A DNA stretch of 64,000 nt from [Clostridium] citroniae WAL-17108. Lineage in GTDB: Bacteria; Bacillota; Clostridia; Lachnospirales; Lachnospiraceae. Positions 36,356-44,849 of the stretch are shown piece by piece. Location: contig NZ_JH376425.1 of NCBI RefSeq assembly GCF_000233455.1, forward strand, positions 186,001 through 250,000, given 5' to 3'. Position numbers and translations under genes: made by a program. A model generated the notes under the pieces. The model saw only the letters and a program-made list of their open reading frames with translations, had not been told where the DNA came from and ran no database searches. Position 1 is the stretch's first letter; each line of letters starts with the position of its first letter.

Positions 36356-37399
36356 CTATGCTCCGGGCACCCATTCACCGGATTCATTGACCCAGTAGTT
36401 ATCAGGTGTCCTGGCATTGGTAACCATGGCTCCGGTGGCCGGATCCAGATAATAACTCTTTCCGCTCACCTCAACCCAGCCGGTTGCCATATAACCGTCC
36501 ACATTAAAATAGTACCACTTTCCATCGATCTCCTTCCAGGCGGATGTGGGGTAACTGCCGTCCCCATTGCGCCACCACCAGCGGGTGCCGTCCTCTGAGG
36601 TCTGCCAGCTGCCGTTGTCAGCCGCTGGAACAGCAGCAGGTGCATTGCCCAGGGCCAGAACATCCCCATCGCTTACGGTCCAGGAACCGGATGTGGTCCA
36701 GCTGCTTTTGGCGCTGTTGCTGGACTTCACGGAACGAACCTTGAACTTGTAAGTTCCGGGTGCAGTGATCTGTTTGGAAAAGTCATAAAATGTGTCATAG
36801 GTATCTTTGATCTCGCCGATCTCTGAACCGTCTTTTATGAGTTGAACCTGGTAGTACTTGGAACTGGAAACAATGTTCCACAGGCCGGCGCCCATGTGCT
36901 CGCCGTCCCACTGGAGGTTGGCGGGCGCGGTTGCAGCGCTGGTGTCCGCATCCTTGTCAAATATCAGCTGGATGGTCAGGATAAGGGTTGCATTGCTGTC
37001 TTTACGCTTTGCATCCACGAATTTTATCTTGTCAAAACGGTATTTGCTGGAGGAGCCAAGGGTCAGTTTGAAAGCGCTGGAAGAGCTGCTTGAAAAATAG
37101 TACTCCTCCTCGTCCTCCACGCCCAGGGTGATGGTTACTTCCGGGGGTTTGGATTTGGTCCAGCTATCCCCGTCATCATTGGTGACTTCCCAGGAATCCA
37201 CGTAATAAAGACTGGTGTTGTCGCCGGTAGGTGTTACCTCCACATCCCCTCCGTCACGTCCGGTACGGATATCTGAATCAATGGTAAGATTGATCTTGCC
37301 CACTTTCTGTTTGCTTGCTGCCATGACTGCCGGTGCCATTGCAGTGGACAGCAGGGAAATGATTAAAAGTGCAGCGCCTGCTTTTTTCCATATGATCAT
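36356..37399 (-). CDS. Secreted protein with C-terminal choline-binding (CW) repeats
   Basis: This 347-residue exported protein has a signal peptide (MIIWKKAGAALLIISLLST, cleavage near VMAAS). A middle region of about 200 residues is rich in Ser, Lys and Asp, contains a fibronectin-like stretch (QVQLIKDGSEIGEIKDTYD) and is not recognised otherwise. The C-terminus has aromatic cell-wall-binding repeats: DGTRWWWRNGDGSYPTSAW, IDGKWYYFNVDGYMATGW, VSGKSYYLDPATGAMVTN and a terminal NYWVNESGEWVPGA. Such repeats bind choline or wall polymers non-covalently. No catalytic domain is visible. It is a single gene facing the sugar operon, with AAGGAAGGAC upstream of the ATG. Confidence 0.82.
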   Translation of the reverse strand: MIIWKKAGAALLIISLLSTAMAPAVMAASKQKVGKINLTIDSDIRTGRDGGDVEVTPTGDNTSLYYVDSWEVTNDDGDSWTKSKPPEVTITLGVEDEEEYYFSSSSSSAFKLTLGSSSKYRFDKIKFVDAKRKDSNATLILTIQLIFDKDADTSAATAPANLQWDGEHMGAGLWNIVSSSKYYQVQLIKDGSEIGEIKDTYDTFYDFSKQITAPGTYKFKVRSVKSSNSAKSSWTTSGSWTVSDGDVLALGNAPAAVPAADNGSWQTSEDGTRWWWRNGDGSYPTSAWKEIDGKWYYFNVDGYMATGWVEVSGKSYYLDPATGAMVTNARTPDNYWVNESGEWVPGA

Positions 37400-37486
37400 A
37401 TCGGCATGTCCTTCCTTTCTTGGTTTTTACAAGGTTTATCTACTTATAACTATATCACATTATTCCAGGAAATGTCTTACAAATTA

Positions 37487-38893
37487 TTAAAGGTTGGTGG
37501 AGCGGGGGAGGGAGAAGATAAATTCCGTGCCTACCCCTTCCGTGCTTACCACATCGATGTTTTCCCCGTGAGACTGGATGATCTCCTTCACGATGGAAAG
37601 CCCCAGCCCGGTGCCTTTTTTATCCTTGCCCCTTGACAGGTCCGTCTTATAAAATCGCTCCCAGATCTTTTTTTGGCTATCCTTTGGGATGCCGATCCCC
37701 GTATCCTTCACTGATACGAATATTTTCTCATACCGGCCTGATGCCTGTATATAGATGGTGGAGTTGTGATGGCTGAATTTGATCGCATTGTCAATGAGAT
37801 TGTAGAGGACCTGCTGTATTTTCCCAAGGTCCGCAAACACCATCTGGATGCTGTCGGAGAATGTGAGTTCAAAGCTTATATTCTTGGCATCGCAGGTGCC
37901 CTCAAATGAGGCCGCCGTATCCTTGATGACCCGGTTGATGTCAAAGTTTGTGCGGGACAGGTAACCTTTGGCATCCAGTGAATTCAGGGTCAGCATGCTT
38001 TCAGTCAGCTTGTGCAGGCGGTCTGTCTCTGAGATAACACGGGAAATATACTTCTCGTACATCTCGCTGGAAATGGTGCCGTCCAGGATGGCTTCCAGGT
38101 ATCCTTTGATGGAAGTCAGCGGTGAGCGGTAATCATGGGAAACATTGGCAATGAAGTTTTTCTGGTACTCCTCCATCTTATTCAGCTCATCGGACATGTA
38201 GTTCAGCGTGTTGGCCAGATAGCCCACCTCATCATGGGTTTTTACTTCAATCCTGTAATCCAGATTGCCTGCGGCATATTCGTTGGCGCCATAGGTGATC
38301 TTGCGCAGGGGCAGGTATACGGTCTGGGTAAATACCAAAAGGATGATCAAGGACAAAGCAAACACAATGGCGGATGTGATGTAGAGGATGTTCAGGATAT
38401 CATTTTGGGACTGGGTGATCTGACTCAGAGGGAGATGGATCAGAACGTAGCCGTAGGTGTTGTAATTCCCTGTGATGGGAGCGGATACGCTGAGTACGTC
38501 CTCTTTAAATAACCCATAATAGTTGCCCATGGAATAGGATCGGTTGCCCACTGCAGTGGGGTCAAAATTGGTGATGGTGGTCTGGACCCGGGAACTGCCC
38601 TGGCTGTCCATGACAACAGTCCCCTGCCGGTTGACAACCCATATTTCGGCCCGCAGGTACTTGGAAAGAGCCCGGATCTGGGAGGTGACCTCCTCGGAGT
38701 CCAGACGCTTGCCCTGGTACATGGTGCTGCAGGAGGATGCAATGATATTGGCTTCGTCATACATGGCATCCGCCTGGTATCTCACCAGATAGTCGCGTGT
38801 CATTTTCGATGAAAATGTGGCGATTGTGATGAACCCTAAAAGCCCGAATATCAGGTATCCCAGTATGAACTTGGAATATAAGGAACGGGTCAT
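37487..38893 (-). CDS. Sensor histidine kinase (HAMP, HisKA, HATPase)
   Basis: This 468-residue PhoR/ResE-like kinase has an N-terminal helix (FILGYLIFGLLGFITIATF), an extracellular sensor loop (about 30-165), a second helix (LYITSAIVFALSLIILLVF) and a HAMP domain. The phospho-acceptor box is NVSHDYRSPLTSIKGYLEA, and the ATPase domain has DNAIKFSHH, DTGIGIPKD and GLGLSIVKEI. It starts four bases after the stop of the response regulator gene. The signal is unknown. Confidence 0.93.
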   Translation of the reverse strand: MTRSLYSKFILGYLIFGLLGFITIATFSSKMTRDYLVRYQADAMYDEANIIASSCSTMYQGKRLDSEEVTSQIRALSKYLRAEIWVVNRQGTVVMDSQGSSRVQTTITNFDPTAVGNRSYSMGNYYGLFKEDVLSVSAPITGNYNTYGYVLIHLPLSQITQSQNDILNILYITSAIVFALSLIILLVFTQTVYLPLRKITYGANEYAAGNLDYRIEVKTHDEVGYLANTLNYMSDELNKMEEYQKNFIANVSHDYRSPLTSIKGYLEAILDGTISSEMYEKYISRVISETDRLHKLTESMLTLNSLDAKGYLSRTNFDINRVIKDTAASFEGTCDAKNISFELTFSDSIQMVFADLGKIQQVLYNLIDNAIKFSHHNSTIYIQASGRYEKIFVSVKDTGIGIPKDSQKKIWERFYKTDLSRGKDKKGTGLGLSIVKEIIQSHGENIDVVSTEGVGTEFIFSLPRSTNL

Positions 38894-38897
38894 CGTG

Positions 38898-39608
38898 TTA
38901 CCTCTTTACTTCAAATTTGTAGCCGATTCCCCACACAGTGGTGATGGCCCAGTTGGTATGATCTTTTATTTTTTCCCGGAGACGTTTGATATGTACGTCC
39001 ACGGTGCGGGTGTCGCCTATATACTCATAGCCCCAGATGTGGTCCAGAAGCTGTTCCCTGGTGAATACCTGGTTGGGTGAGGATGCCAGGAAATATAAAA
39101 GCTCCAGCTCCTTTGGCGGCATTTCCACGGAGTGGCCCATGTAGATCACGGAGTAGTTGGTCAGGTTCACAATCAGATCCGGATACTCCACATACTCCCC
39201 CTGCTGCTGGGTGGAGGAGGGCATGGGAGCGGGAGCCGCCTGGTAGCGGCGCAGCACGGCCTTTACCCTGGCCACCAGTTCCTTGGAGTCAAATGGTTTT
39301 ATCATATAATCGTCAGCCCCCAGCTCCAGGCCCAGGACTTTGTCAAAAATCTCTCCCTTGGCCGACAGCATGATGACCGGTACCTGAGAGGCGGACCGCA
39401 GCTCCCGGCACACCTGATATCCGTCCATGCCCGGAAGCATCAGGTCCAGAAGGACCAGGTTGGGCTTAAATTCAGGGAACACCCTGAGCGCTTCCTCACC
39501 ATCTCCCACGATCATTGTCTCATAACACTCTTTCATCAGGTAGAGGGAGATTAATTCCGCAATATTTGCATCATCATCCACAATCAGAATTCTCTGCTTC
39601 TCTGCCAT
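38898..39608 (-). CDS. Response regulator, OmpR/PhoB family
   Basis: This 236-residue regulator has a receiver domain (ILIVDDDANIAELI acidic pair, Asp in LVLLDLMLPGMDGY, Lys in DDYMIKPF) and a C-terminal winged helix (LELLYFLASSPNQVFTREQL, DVHIKRLREKI). It is followed directly by its kinase. It lies 43 bases downstream of mutS2 with AGAGGAGGAATAG as ribosome site, so mutS2, regulator and kinase are probably one operon. Confidence 0.94.
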   Translation of the reverse strand: MAEKQRILIVDDDANIAELISLYLMKECYETMIVGDGEEALRVFPEFKPNLVLLDLMLPGMDGYQVCRELRSASQVPVIMLSAKGEIFDKVLGLELGADDYMIKPFDSKELVARVKAVLRRYQAAPAPMPSSTQQQGEYVEYPDLIVNLTNYSVIYMGHSVEMPPKELELLYFLASSPNQVFTREQLLDHIWGYEYIGDTRTVDVHIKRLREKIKDHTNWAITTVWGIGYKFEVKR

Positions 39609-39651
39609 GTTCTATTCCTCCTCTTTGGGTCAGTTTTAGTTGGGTGATCAT

Positions 39652-42090
39652 TTACTTGAAGGTCACAATAGTTACGCCGGAGTCCCCTTCTCCGAACTGG
39701 CCAAGGCGGAATTCCTTTACGTATTTTAACTGGCGAAGACGCTTGTGCACCGCGTTCTTTAGGGCGCCTGTACCGCGCCCATGGACTACGCGCACGCTCT
39801 GCAAATGGGCCAGGTAGGCATCGTCCAGGTATTTTTCCATGACAGGAAGGGCTTCATCAGTGGTCATGCCTATGAGGTTCACTTCCGTGGAAATGGATGC
39901 GGACTTGGACATCTTGATCTGGCTGGAGCCGCTTCCCTTGCCCTTGGCCGGGGACTTCCCGCCATAGCTGTAGGAGGAGCCGTCACCCAGGGTAGCGCTT
40001 ATGTCCTTTTCATTGAGGAGTTCCAGGTCCTTAATGTTTACCAGGGAGCGGAGTATGCCCATCTGCACATAAAGGTCGCCCTTGGCATTGGGCAGGGTGC
40101 TTACCGTGCCCTTTAAGTTCATGGACAGGACCTTGACACCATCGCCGATTTTCAGTTTCTTGGGAGAAATTGGCTGGCTGGGGCCTTTGGCCTTAACCGC
40201 CAGTTTCTCATCTGTTTTTTTCATCTGGTCCCTCAACTTGGCGCGCTGTTCCTCCAGCTCCTTGTTCACACCGCTGCTGGCAGCCAGTTTGTTGATCTGT
40301 TTGATGGTCTGGTCCGCTGTCTCCTTGGCTTCACGCAGAATGCGCTGGGCCTCCTCGGTGGCATTCCGGATCACCTTATCCTTGCGTTCGTCCAGGCGCT
40401 CCTCCTTCTGGGTGAGCCTGGATTTGAGCTTGGCGATCTCTTCCTTGTAGGTATTGATCTCCGCCTGCTCCTTCTCTATGGTAAGGCGGCTGGACTCCAG
40501 GCTGGACAGCAGGTCCTCAAAGGACTCATCCTTGGCTTCCAGATGGTTCTTGGCGTCCTCAATGATATAGTCCGGAAGTCCCAGCTTCTTGGAAATGGCA
40601 AATGCATTGCTTTTGCCGGGAATGCCGATCAGCAGTCTGTAGGTGGGCTGCAGTGTCTCCACGTTAAACTCACAGCAGGCATTCTCCACACCCTGTGTTC
40701 CAAGGGCAAACACCTTCAGCTCACTGTAATGGGTGGTGGCCATGGTGCGGCACTTCATGTTGTGCAGGAAGGAAAGGATGGCAATGGCCAGGGCAGCACC
40801 CTCTGTGGGGTCTGTTCCTGCGCCAAGTTCATCAAAAAGACACAGGGAGCGTGCATCAGCTTCGCTTAAAATGCGGACAATATTAGTCATATGGGCGGAG
40901 AAGGTGCTGAGACTTTGTTCAATACTCTGTTCATCGCCGATATCTGCAAACACCTCGTCAAACACTGCCAGCTCGGATCCTTCCCAGGCCGGGATGTGCA
41001 GCCCTGACTGGCCCATGAGGGTAAAGAGCCCCACGGTCTTTAAGGACACGGTCTTGCCGCCGGTATTGGGGCCTGTGACGATAAGCAGGTCAAAATCCTT
41101 TCCCAGCCATACATTGATGGGAACCACGGACTGGGGATTTAGCAGCGGATGGCGCCCGTCCTTGATATGGATAAAACCACGGTTGTTAAATACAGGGGCA
41201 CTGCACTTGTAGCGGCGCGCCAGGCTTGCTTTTGCGAAGATAAAGTCCAGTTGTGACAACAGCTCCTGGTTCATCTTAAGCTCCTCAATAAAGGGCGCGG
41301 CCTGATTGCTGAGAGAAGCCAGGACAGCTTCGATCTCCTTCTGTTCCTGGATCTCCAGTTCGCGCACTTCATTGTTCAGCTTGATAATGGCCATGGGCTC
41401 TATGAACAGAGTGGAGCCGGTCGCAGACTGGTCGTGGACCATGCCGGACACCTGGTTCTTGTATTCGGATTTGACGGGAAGGCAGTAGCGCCCGTCCCTC
41501 ATGGTGATAACCGCGTCCTGAAGATAGGAACGGTTGGAATTGAGGATGGAATTCAGCTGTGTATGGATGCGGTCGGCGATCACCTTCATGGACCGGCGTA
41601 CATGGGATAATCCGGGACTGGCATCATCCGCCACCTCGTCCTCGGAGAGGATACAGCGTTTGATCTCGTTGTTCAGGGGGGTGAGGGGTTCCAGGCCTGC
41701 AAACAGAGGTTCCAGGGAATCGGATGTGTCGATTCCGTCCTGCCGGCTGCCATCGTCCTCTGCCTCATGCCTGCCATAGGCCTTGGCCCTGGCCGCTGCG
41801 GTCATGTTGGAGCTGATGGAGAGCAGCTCCGGTATGCTTAAGGAACTTCCGATCTCCAGACGTTTTAATGAGTCCCTGATGTCCCTGACGCCTGCAAAAG
41901 AAGTGGTGCCTTTTAATCGGACTCTTGTAACTGCATCAGTTGTCTGCGCCTGCCATGTGCGGATCTCTTCCAGATCCGATGAAGGGGCAAGGCCGCGGCA
42001 GAGTTCTTTTCCCAGAGGGGACGCCGCATATTCTGTCAACTGGTTGATTATCTTATCGTATTCTAACGTTTTTAATGCTTTCAAATTCAT
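39652..42090 (-). CDS. mutS2: Endonuclease MutS2
   Basis: This 812-residue MutS2 has a core/lever region, then the ABC-type ATPase (Walker A VTGPNTGGKTVSLKT, signature QSLSTFSAHM, Walker B CLFDELGAGTDP), a coiled coil rich in Glu, Lys and Gln (about 515-640), and a C-terminal Smr nuclease domain (VNLIGMTTDEALPVMEKYL, VVHGRGTGALKNAVHKRL). MutS2 suppresses recombination and also acts in rescuing collided ribosomes. It lacks the mismatch-recognition domain of MutS. The ATG at 42090 has AGGTGG six bases upstream; a GTG at 42099 is in frame but overlaps that site. Confidence 0.95.
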   Translation of the reverse strand: MNLKALKTLEYDKIINQLTEYAASPLGKELCRGLAPSSDLEEIRTWQAQTTDAVTRVRLKGTTSFAGVRDIRDSLKRLEIGSSLSIPELLSISSNMTAAARAKAYGRHEAEDDGSRQDGIDTSDSLEPLFAGLEPLTPLNNEIKRCILSEDEVADDASPGLSHVRRSMKVIADRIHTQLNSILNSNRSYLQDAVITMRDGRYCLPVKSEYKNQVSGMVHDQSATGSTLFIEPMAIIKLNNEVRELEIQEQKEIEAVLASLSNQAAPFIEELKMNQELLSQLDFIFAKASLARRYKCSAPVFNNRGFIHIKDGRHPLLNPQSVVPINVWLGKDFDLLIVTGPNTGGKTVSLKTVGLFTLMGQSGLHIPAWEGSELAVFDEVFADIGDEQSIEQSLSTFSAHMTNIVRILSEADARSLCLFDELGAGTDPTEGAALAIAILSFLHNMKCRTMATTHYSELKVFALGTQGVENACCEFNVETLQPTYRLLIGIPGKSNAFAISKKLGLPDYIIEDAKNHLEAKDESFEDLLSSLESSRLTIEKEQAEINTYKEEIAKLKSRLTQKEERLDERKDKVIRNATEEAQRILREAKETADQTIKQINKLAASSGVNKELEEQRAKLRDQMKKTDEKLAVKAKGPSQPISPKKLKIGDGVKVLSMNLKGTVSTLPNAKGDLYVQMGILRSLVNIKDLELLNEKDISATLGDGSSYSYGGKSPAKGKGSGSSQIKMSKSASISTEVNLIGMTTDEALPVMEKYLDDAYLAHLQSVRVVHGRGTGALKNAVHKRLRQLKYVKEFRLGQFGEGDSGVTIVTFK

Positions 42091-42218
42091 ATGATCCACC
42101 TATAATTTATGTCAAGATGCTGGATTAAAAAGGGCCTTTTTCCAAAAGGCGACATTTAAATTATACCATAAAAAATGATATTTACTATCTTTTTTACGAT
42201 CTTTTCATATATAAAATC

Positions 42219-42247
42219 TTGCATAATATCTGGAAGAAACGTATAAT
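42219..42247 (+). promoter_or_regulatory. Sigma-A promoter of the HtrA-like gene
   Basis: TTGCAT (42219-42224) and TATAAT (42242-42247) with a 17-bp spacer, 33 bases before the start codon. Confidence 0.75.
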
Positions 42248-42280
42248 AGAAAATGAGATTCTTCGTGAGGGAGGAGTACT

Positions 42281-43624
42281 ATGGCGGATAAACATGCAGA
42301 CCAGCATAGAAATACCAACCAGCAGGACCATGAGCCGGACAAGTCCCACCGCTTTATCAATGAAAAAATTGTCCGTCAGCCCCTGTCCAGGCGTCAGGTT
42401 GCCAGGAAGATCCTGCTGACTGTATTTTGTGCTGTGTTGTTCGGCGTATTGTCGGCTATCTGTTTTGTGGTGAGCCGTCCCGTGGCGGAGCGTCTGCTGG
42501 GCCAGGAAACACCTGAGGAGAGCAGTCAGATCACCATTCCCAAGGATGATCCGGAGACCACCCAGGCCACTACGGCAGAGGAATCCTCCGAAGCGGAACC
42601 GGCCCAGACAGAGCCTGTGGATGAGATGGTACGCTCCGAGATGGAGAAGTACCGGTATTCCATTGACGATTTGAATAAATTATACAGCAACCTTCGTGCC
42701 ATTGCCGTTAATGCGGACGACAGTCTGGTGGTGGTGCATTCCATACAGCATGAAAAGGACTGGTTTGATAATCCTATTGAGACATCAGGACAGTTCTCCG
42801 GAATTATCATTGCCAGGACCAGGGCTGAAATCCTTATATTGGCTCCCGGGCAGGCGGTGAAGGCAGCGGATTCCATTGAAGTTGCGTTCCCGGATAATAC
42901 CATGATGCCGGGCACGGTGAAGCAGAGCGACACCATCGCCGGTCTGGCTGTGATAAGTGTGGATGCGGCCCAGATGGACAGCGAGCAGTTTAAGAAGGTA
43001 GAGGCCATTGAACTAGGAAATTCCTACTCGGTAAAGCAGGGAGATCTGGTGGTGGCAGTGGGCGCTCCTGCGGGGATCGTGCATTCCAGTGATTACGGCA
43101 ACATTTCCTATGTTGTGCGCAATGTGCAGACCGTGGATGGTACAAGCCGTTTTTTCTACACAGATGCCAATGGGGATGCGGATGCAGGAACATTTCTGGT
43201 CAATACATCCGGTGAACTGATCGGATGGGTTACGGATCAATATGATGATGAGGACTCCGGCCGGATGACCACGGTGGTGGCTGTGTCTGATTATAAGGGG
43301 ATCCTTTCCATGCTGATCAACGGGATTTCAGCTCCGTATTTCGGCATTAAGGGGCAGGAGGTAAATCAGGCCATGGAGGACAGCGGCATGCCTTACGGCA
43401 TTTATGTCACTGCATCCATTACAGACGGACCGGCGTATAATGCGGGCATACAGGCAGGCGACATCATTACCTGGATGAACGGTGAGCAGGTGGGTAATAT
43501 GAAGGATTTCCAGAACCAGGTGGAGAAGCTTCATGTGGGCGACAAGATCAAGGTAGCCGTACTGCGCAACGGGAAAGATGAATATAAAGAAATTGAATTT
43601 CCAGTAACCATCGGAGCCAGGTAG
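42281..43624 (+). CDS. HtrA-like membrane protein with PDZ domain, catalytic triad absent
   Basis: This 447-residue protein has a polar head (about 1-42), one transmembrane helix (ILLTVFCAVLFGVLSAICFV), an acidic Thr/Glu linker, a trypsin-fold S1C domain (about 140-340) and a PDZ domain (about 345-440, MPYGIYVTASITDGPAYNAGIQAGDII). Where HtrA has catalytic His, Asp and GNSGG Ser, this protein reads SGIIIARTRAEILILAPG, TIAGLAVISV and DANGDADAGTFLVNTSG, so none of the triad is present. It is probably a non-proteolytic chaperone or scaffold outside the membrane. It has a strong GAGGGAGGAG ribosome site and its own promoter. Confidence 0.87.
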   Translation: MADKHADQHRNTNQQDHEPDKSHRFINEKIVRQPLSRRQVARKILLTVFCAVLFGVLSAICFVVSRPVAERLLGQETPEESSQITIPKDDPETTQATTAEESSEAEPAQTEPVDEMVRSEMEKYRYSIDDLNKLYSNLRAIAVNADDSLVVVHSIQHEKDWFDNPIETSGQFSGIIIARTRAEILILAPGQAVKAADSIEVAFPDNTMMPGTVKQSDTIAGLAVISVDAAQMDSEQFKKVEAIELGNSYSVKQGDLVVAVGAPAGIVHSSDYGNISYVVRNVQTVDGTSRFFYTDANGDADAGTFLVNTSGELIGWVTDQYDDEDSGRMTTVVAVSDYKGILSMLINGISAPYFGIKGQEVNQAMEDSGMPYGIYVTASITDGPAYNAGIQAGDIITWMNGEQVGNMKDFQNQVEKLHVGDKIKVAVLRNGKDEYKEIEFPVTIGAR

Positions 43625-43722
43625 TTCAGACGCCTGGCTGCGTTATTGTATAGTCATTTAATATAGTCATTCAAACTTATGCAATGCAGTACTAAACATA
43701 TCAGAAAGACGAGGAAGTAAAA

Positions 43723-44676
43723 ATGAAATACATTGACACCTTCAGGGAAGGCATGCACATTGCGGATGTGTACCTGTGCAAGAACAAGCAGATTGCACTG
43801 ACAAAGAGCGGCAAGGAGTACGGCAATCTGGTGCTTCAGGATAAGACAGGGACCATTGATGCCAAGATCTGGGACCTGGGTTCGCCCGGCGTGGGAGAGT
43901 TTGAAACCATGGATTATGTTCACGTGGAGGCGGACATTACCCTGTTCCAAAGCTCCAACCAGATGAATATACGCCGCATCCGCAAGGCCCAGGAAGGGGA
44001 GTACGTGGAAGCGGATTATCTGCCGGTTTCCAAGAAGAATATTCAGGAGATGTATGAGGAACTGCTGGGCTACATAAGATCCGTGAAGAACCAGCATCTT
44101 CAGAAGCTGTTAAGTATTTATTTTGTGGACAGCCCGGCCTTTGCAAAGGCATTCCAGTTCCACTCCGCTGCAAAAAGCGTCCATCATGGATTTGTGGGCG
44201 GACTTTTGGAGCATACCCTGAGCGTGACAAAGCTTTGTGATTATTATGCTTCCTACTATCCTCAGCTCAACCGGGATCTGCTGCTGACAGCAGCCATTTT
44301 CCATGACATCGGTAAGACAAAGGAATTGTCCCGTTTCCCGGAGAATGATTATACGGATGACGGCCAGCTGCTGGGGCATATTATTATTGGTACCGAGATG
44401 GTGAGCAGGGGTATACGTGCCATTCCGGGATTCCCGGAGGTGCTGGCTCTGGAGCTTAAGCACTGTATCCTGGCACATCACGGAGAGCTGGAATACGGCT
44501 CACCTAAGAAACCGGCTCTGTTAGAGGCATTGGCCCTGAACTTTGCGGATAATACAGATGCCAAGATGGAGACCATGATCGAGGCGCTGAATGCAGGCAA
44601 TGCTGGAAATGATAATAAAGGCTGGCTGGGATACAACAGGCTGCTGGAGACAAATATCAGGAAGACTTCGGAGTAA
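43723..44676 (+). CDS. yhaM: YhaM family 3'-5' exoribonuclease (OB fold plus HD domain)
   Basis: This 317-residue protein has an N-terminal OB-fold nucleic-acid-binding domain (about 1-90, LVLQDKTGTIDAKIWD) and a C-terminal HD hydrolase domain with metal ligands in SVHHGFVGGLLEHTLSV, FHDIGKTKEL and HCILAHHGELEYG. YhaM in Bacillus degrades RNA and single-stranded DNA from the 3' end with Mn or Co. It is the full family length. It starts about 100 bases after the HtrA-like gene with GACGAGGAAG as ribosome site. Confidence 0.9.
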   Translation: MKYIDTFREGMHIADVYLCKNKQIALTKSGKEYGNLVLQDKTGTIDAKIWDLGSPGVGEFETMDYVHVEADITLFQSSNQMNIRRIRKAQEGEYVEADYLPVSKKNIQEMYEELLGYIRSVKNQHLQKLLSIYFVDSPAFAKAFQFHSAAKSVHHGFVGGLLEHTLSVTKLCDYYASYYPQLNRDLLLTAAIFHDIGKTKELSRFPENDYTDDGQLLGHIIIGTEMVSRGIRAIPGFPEVLALELKHCILAHHGELEYGSPKKPALLEALALNFADNTDAKMETMIEALNAGNAGNDNKGWLGYNRLLETNIRKTSE

Positions 44677-44720
44677 GAAAGATTTTTACAGCAGAAAAAT
44701 TTCGACAATAGAATGAATGG

Positions 44721-44794
44721 AAAAGGCTGAAAACACGGGGCGTGAGGAGTGGTGGAAGAAAAAATCAAACGCGCGTTGATGTTTTCAGCTTTTT
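44721..44794 (+). terminator. Terminator with long loop after yhaM
   Basis: AAAAGGCTGAAAAC (44721-44734) pairs with GTTTTCAGCTTTTT (44781-44794) with one bulge. The loop of 46 bases is unusually long for a terminator. Confidence 0.55.
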
Positions 44795-44849
44795 AAATGA
44801 AAATTTGCCTGAAATCCATGGGCAAGAACGTTAAGGCAGGAGATGTATA

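Noticed and set aside
43615..43639. Hairpin AGCCAGG/CCTGGCT at the end of the HtrA-like gene as a terminator
   Set aside because: The stem is only 7 bp, overlaps the stop codon and is not followed by a T run; yhaM may be co-transcribed.
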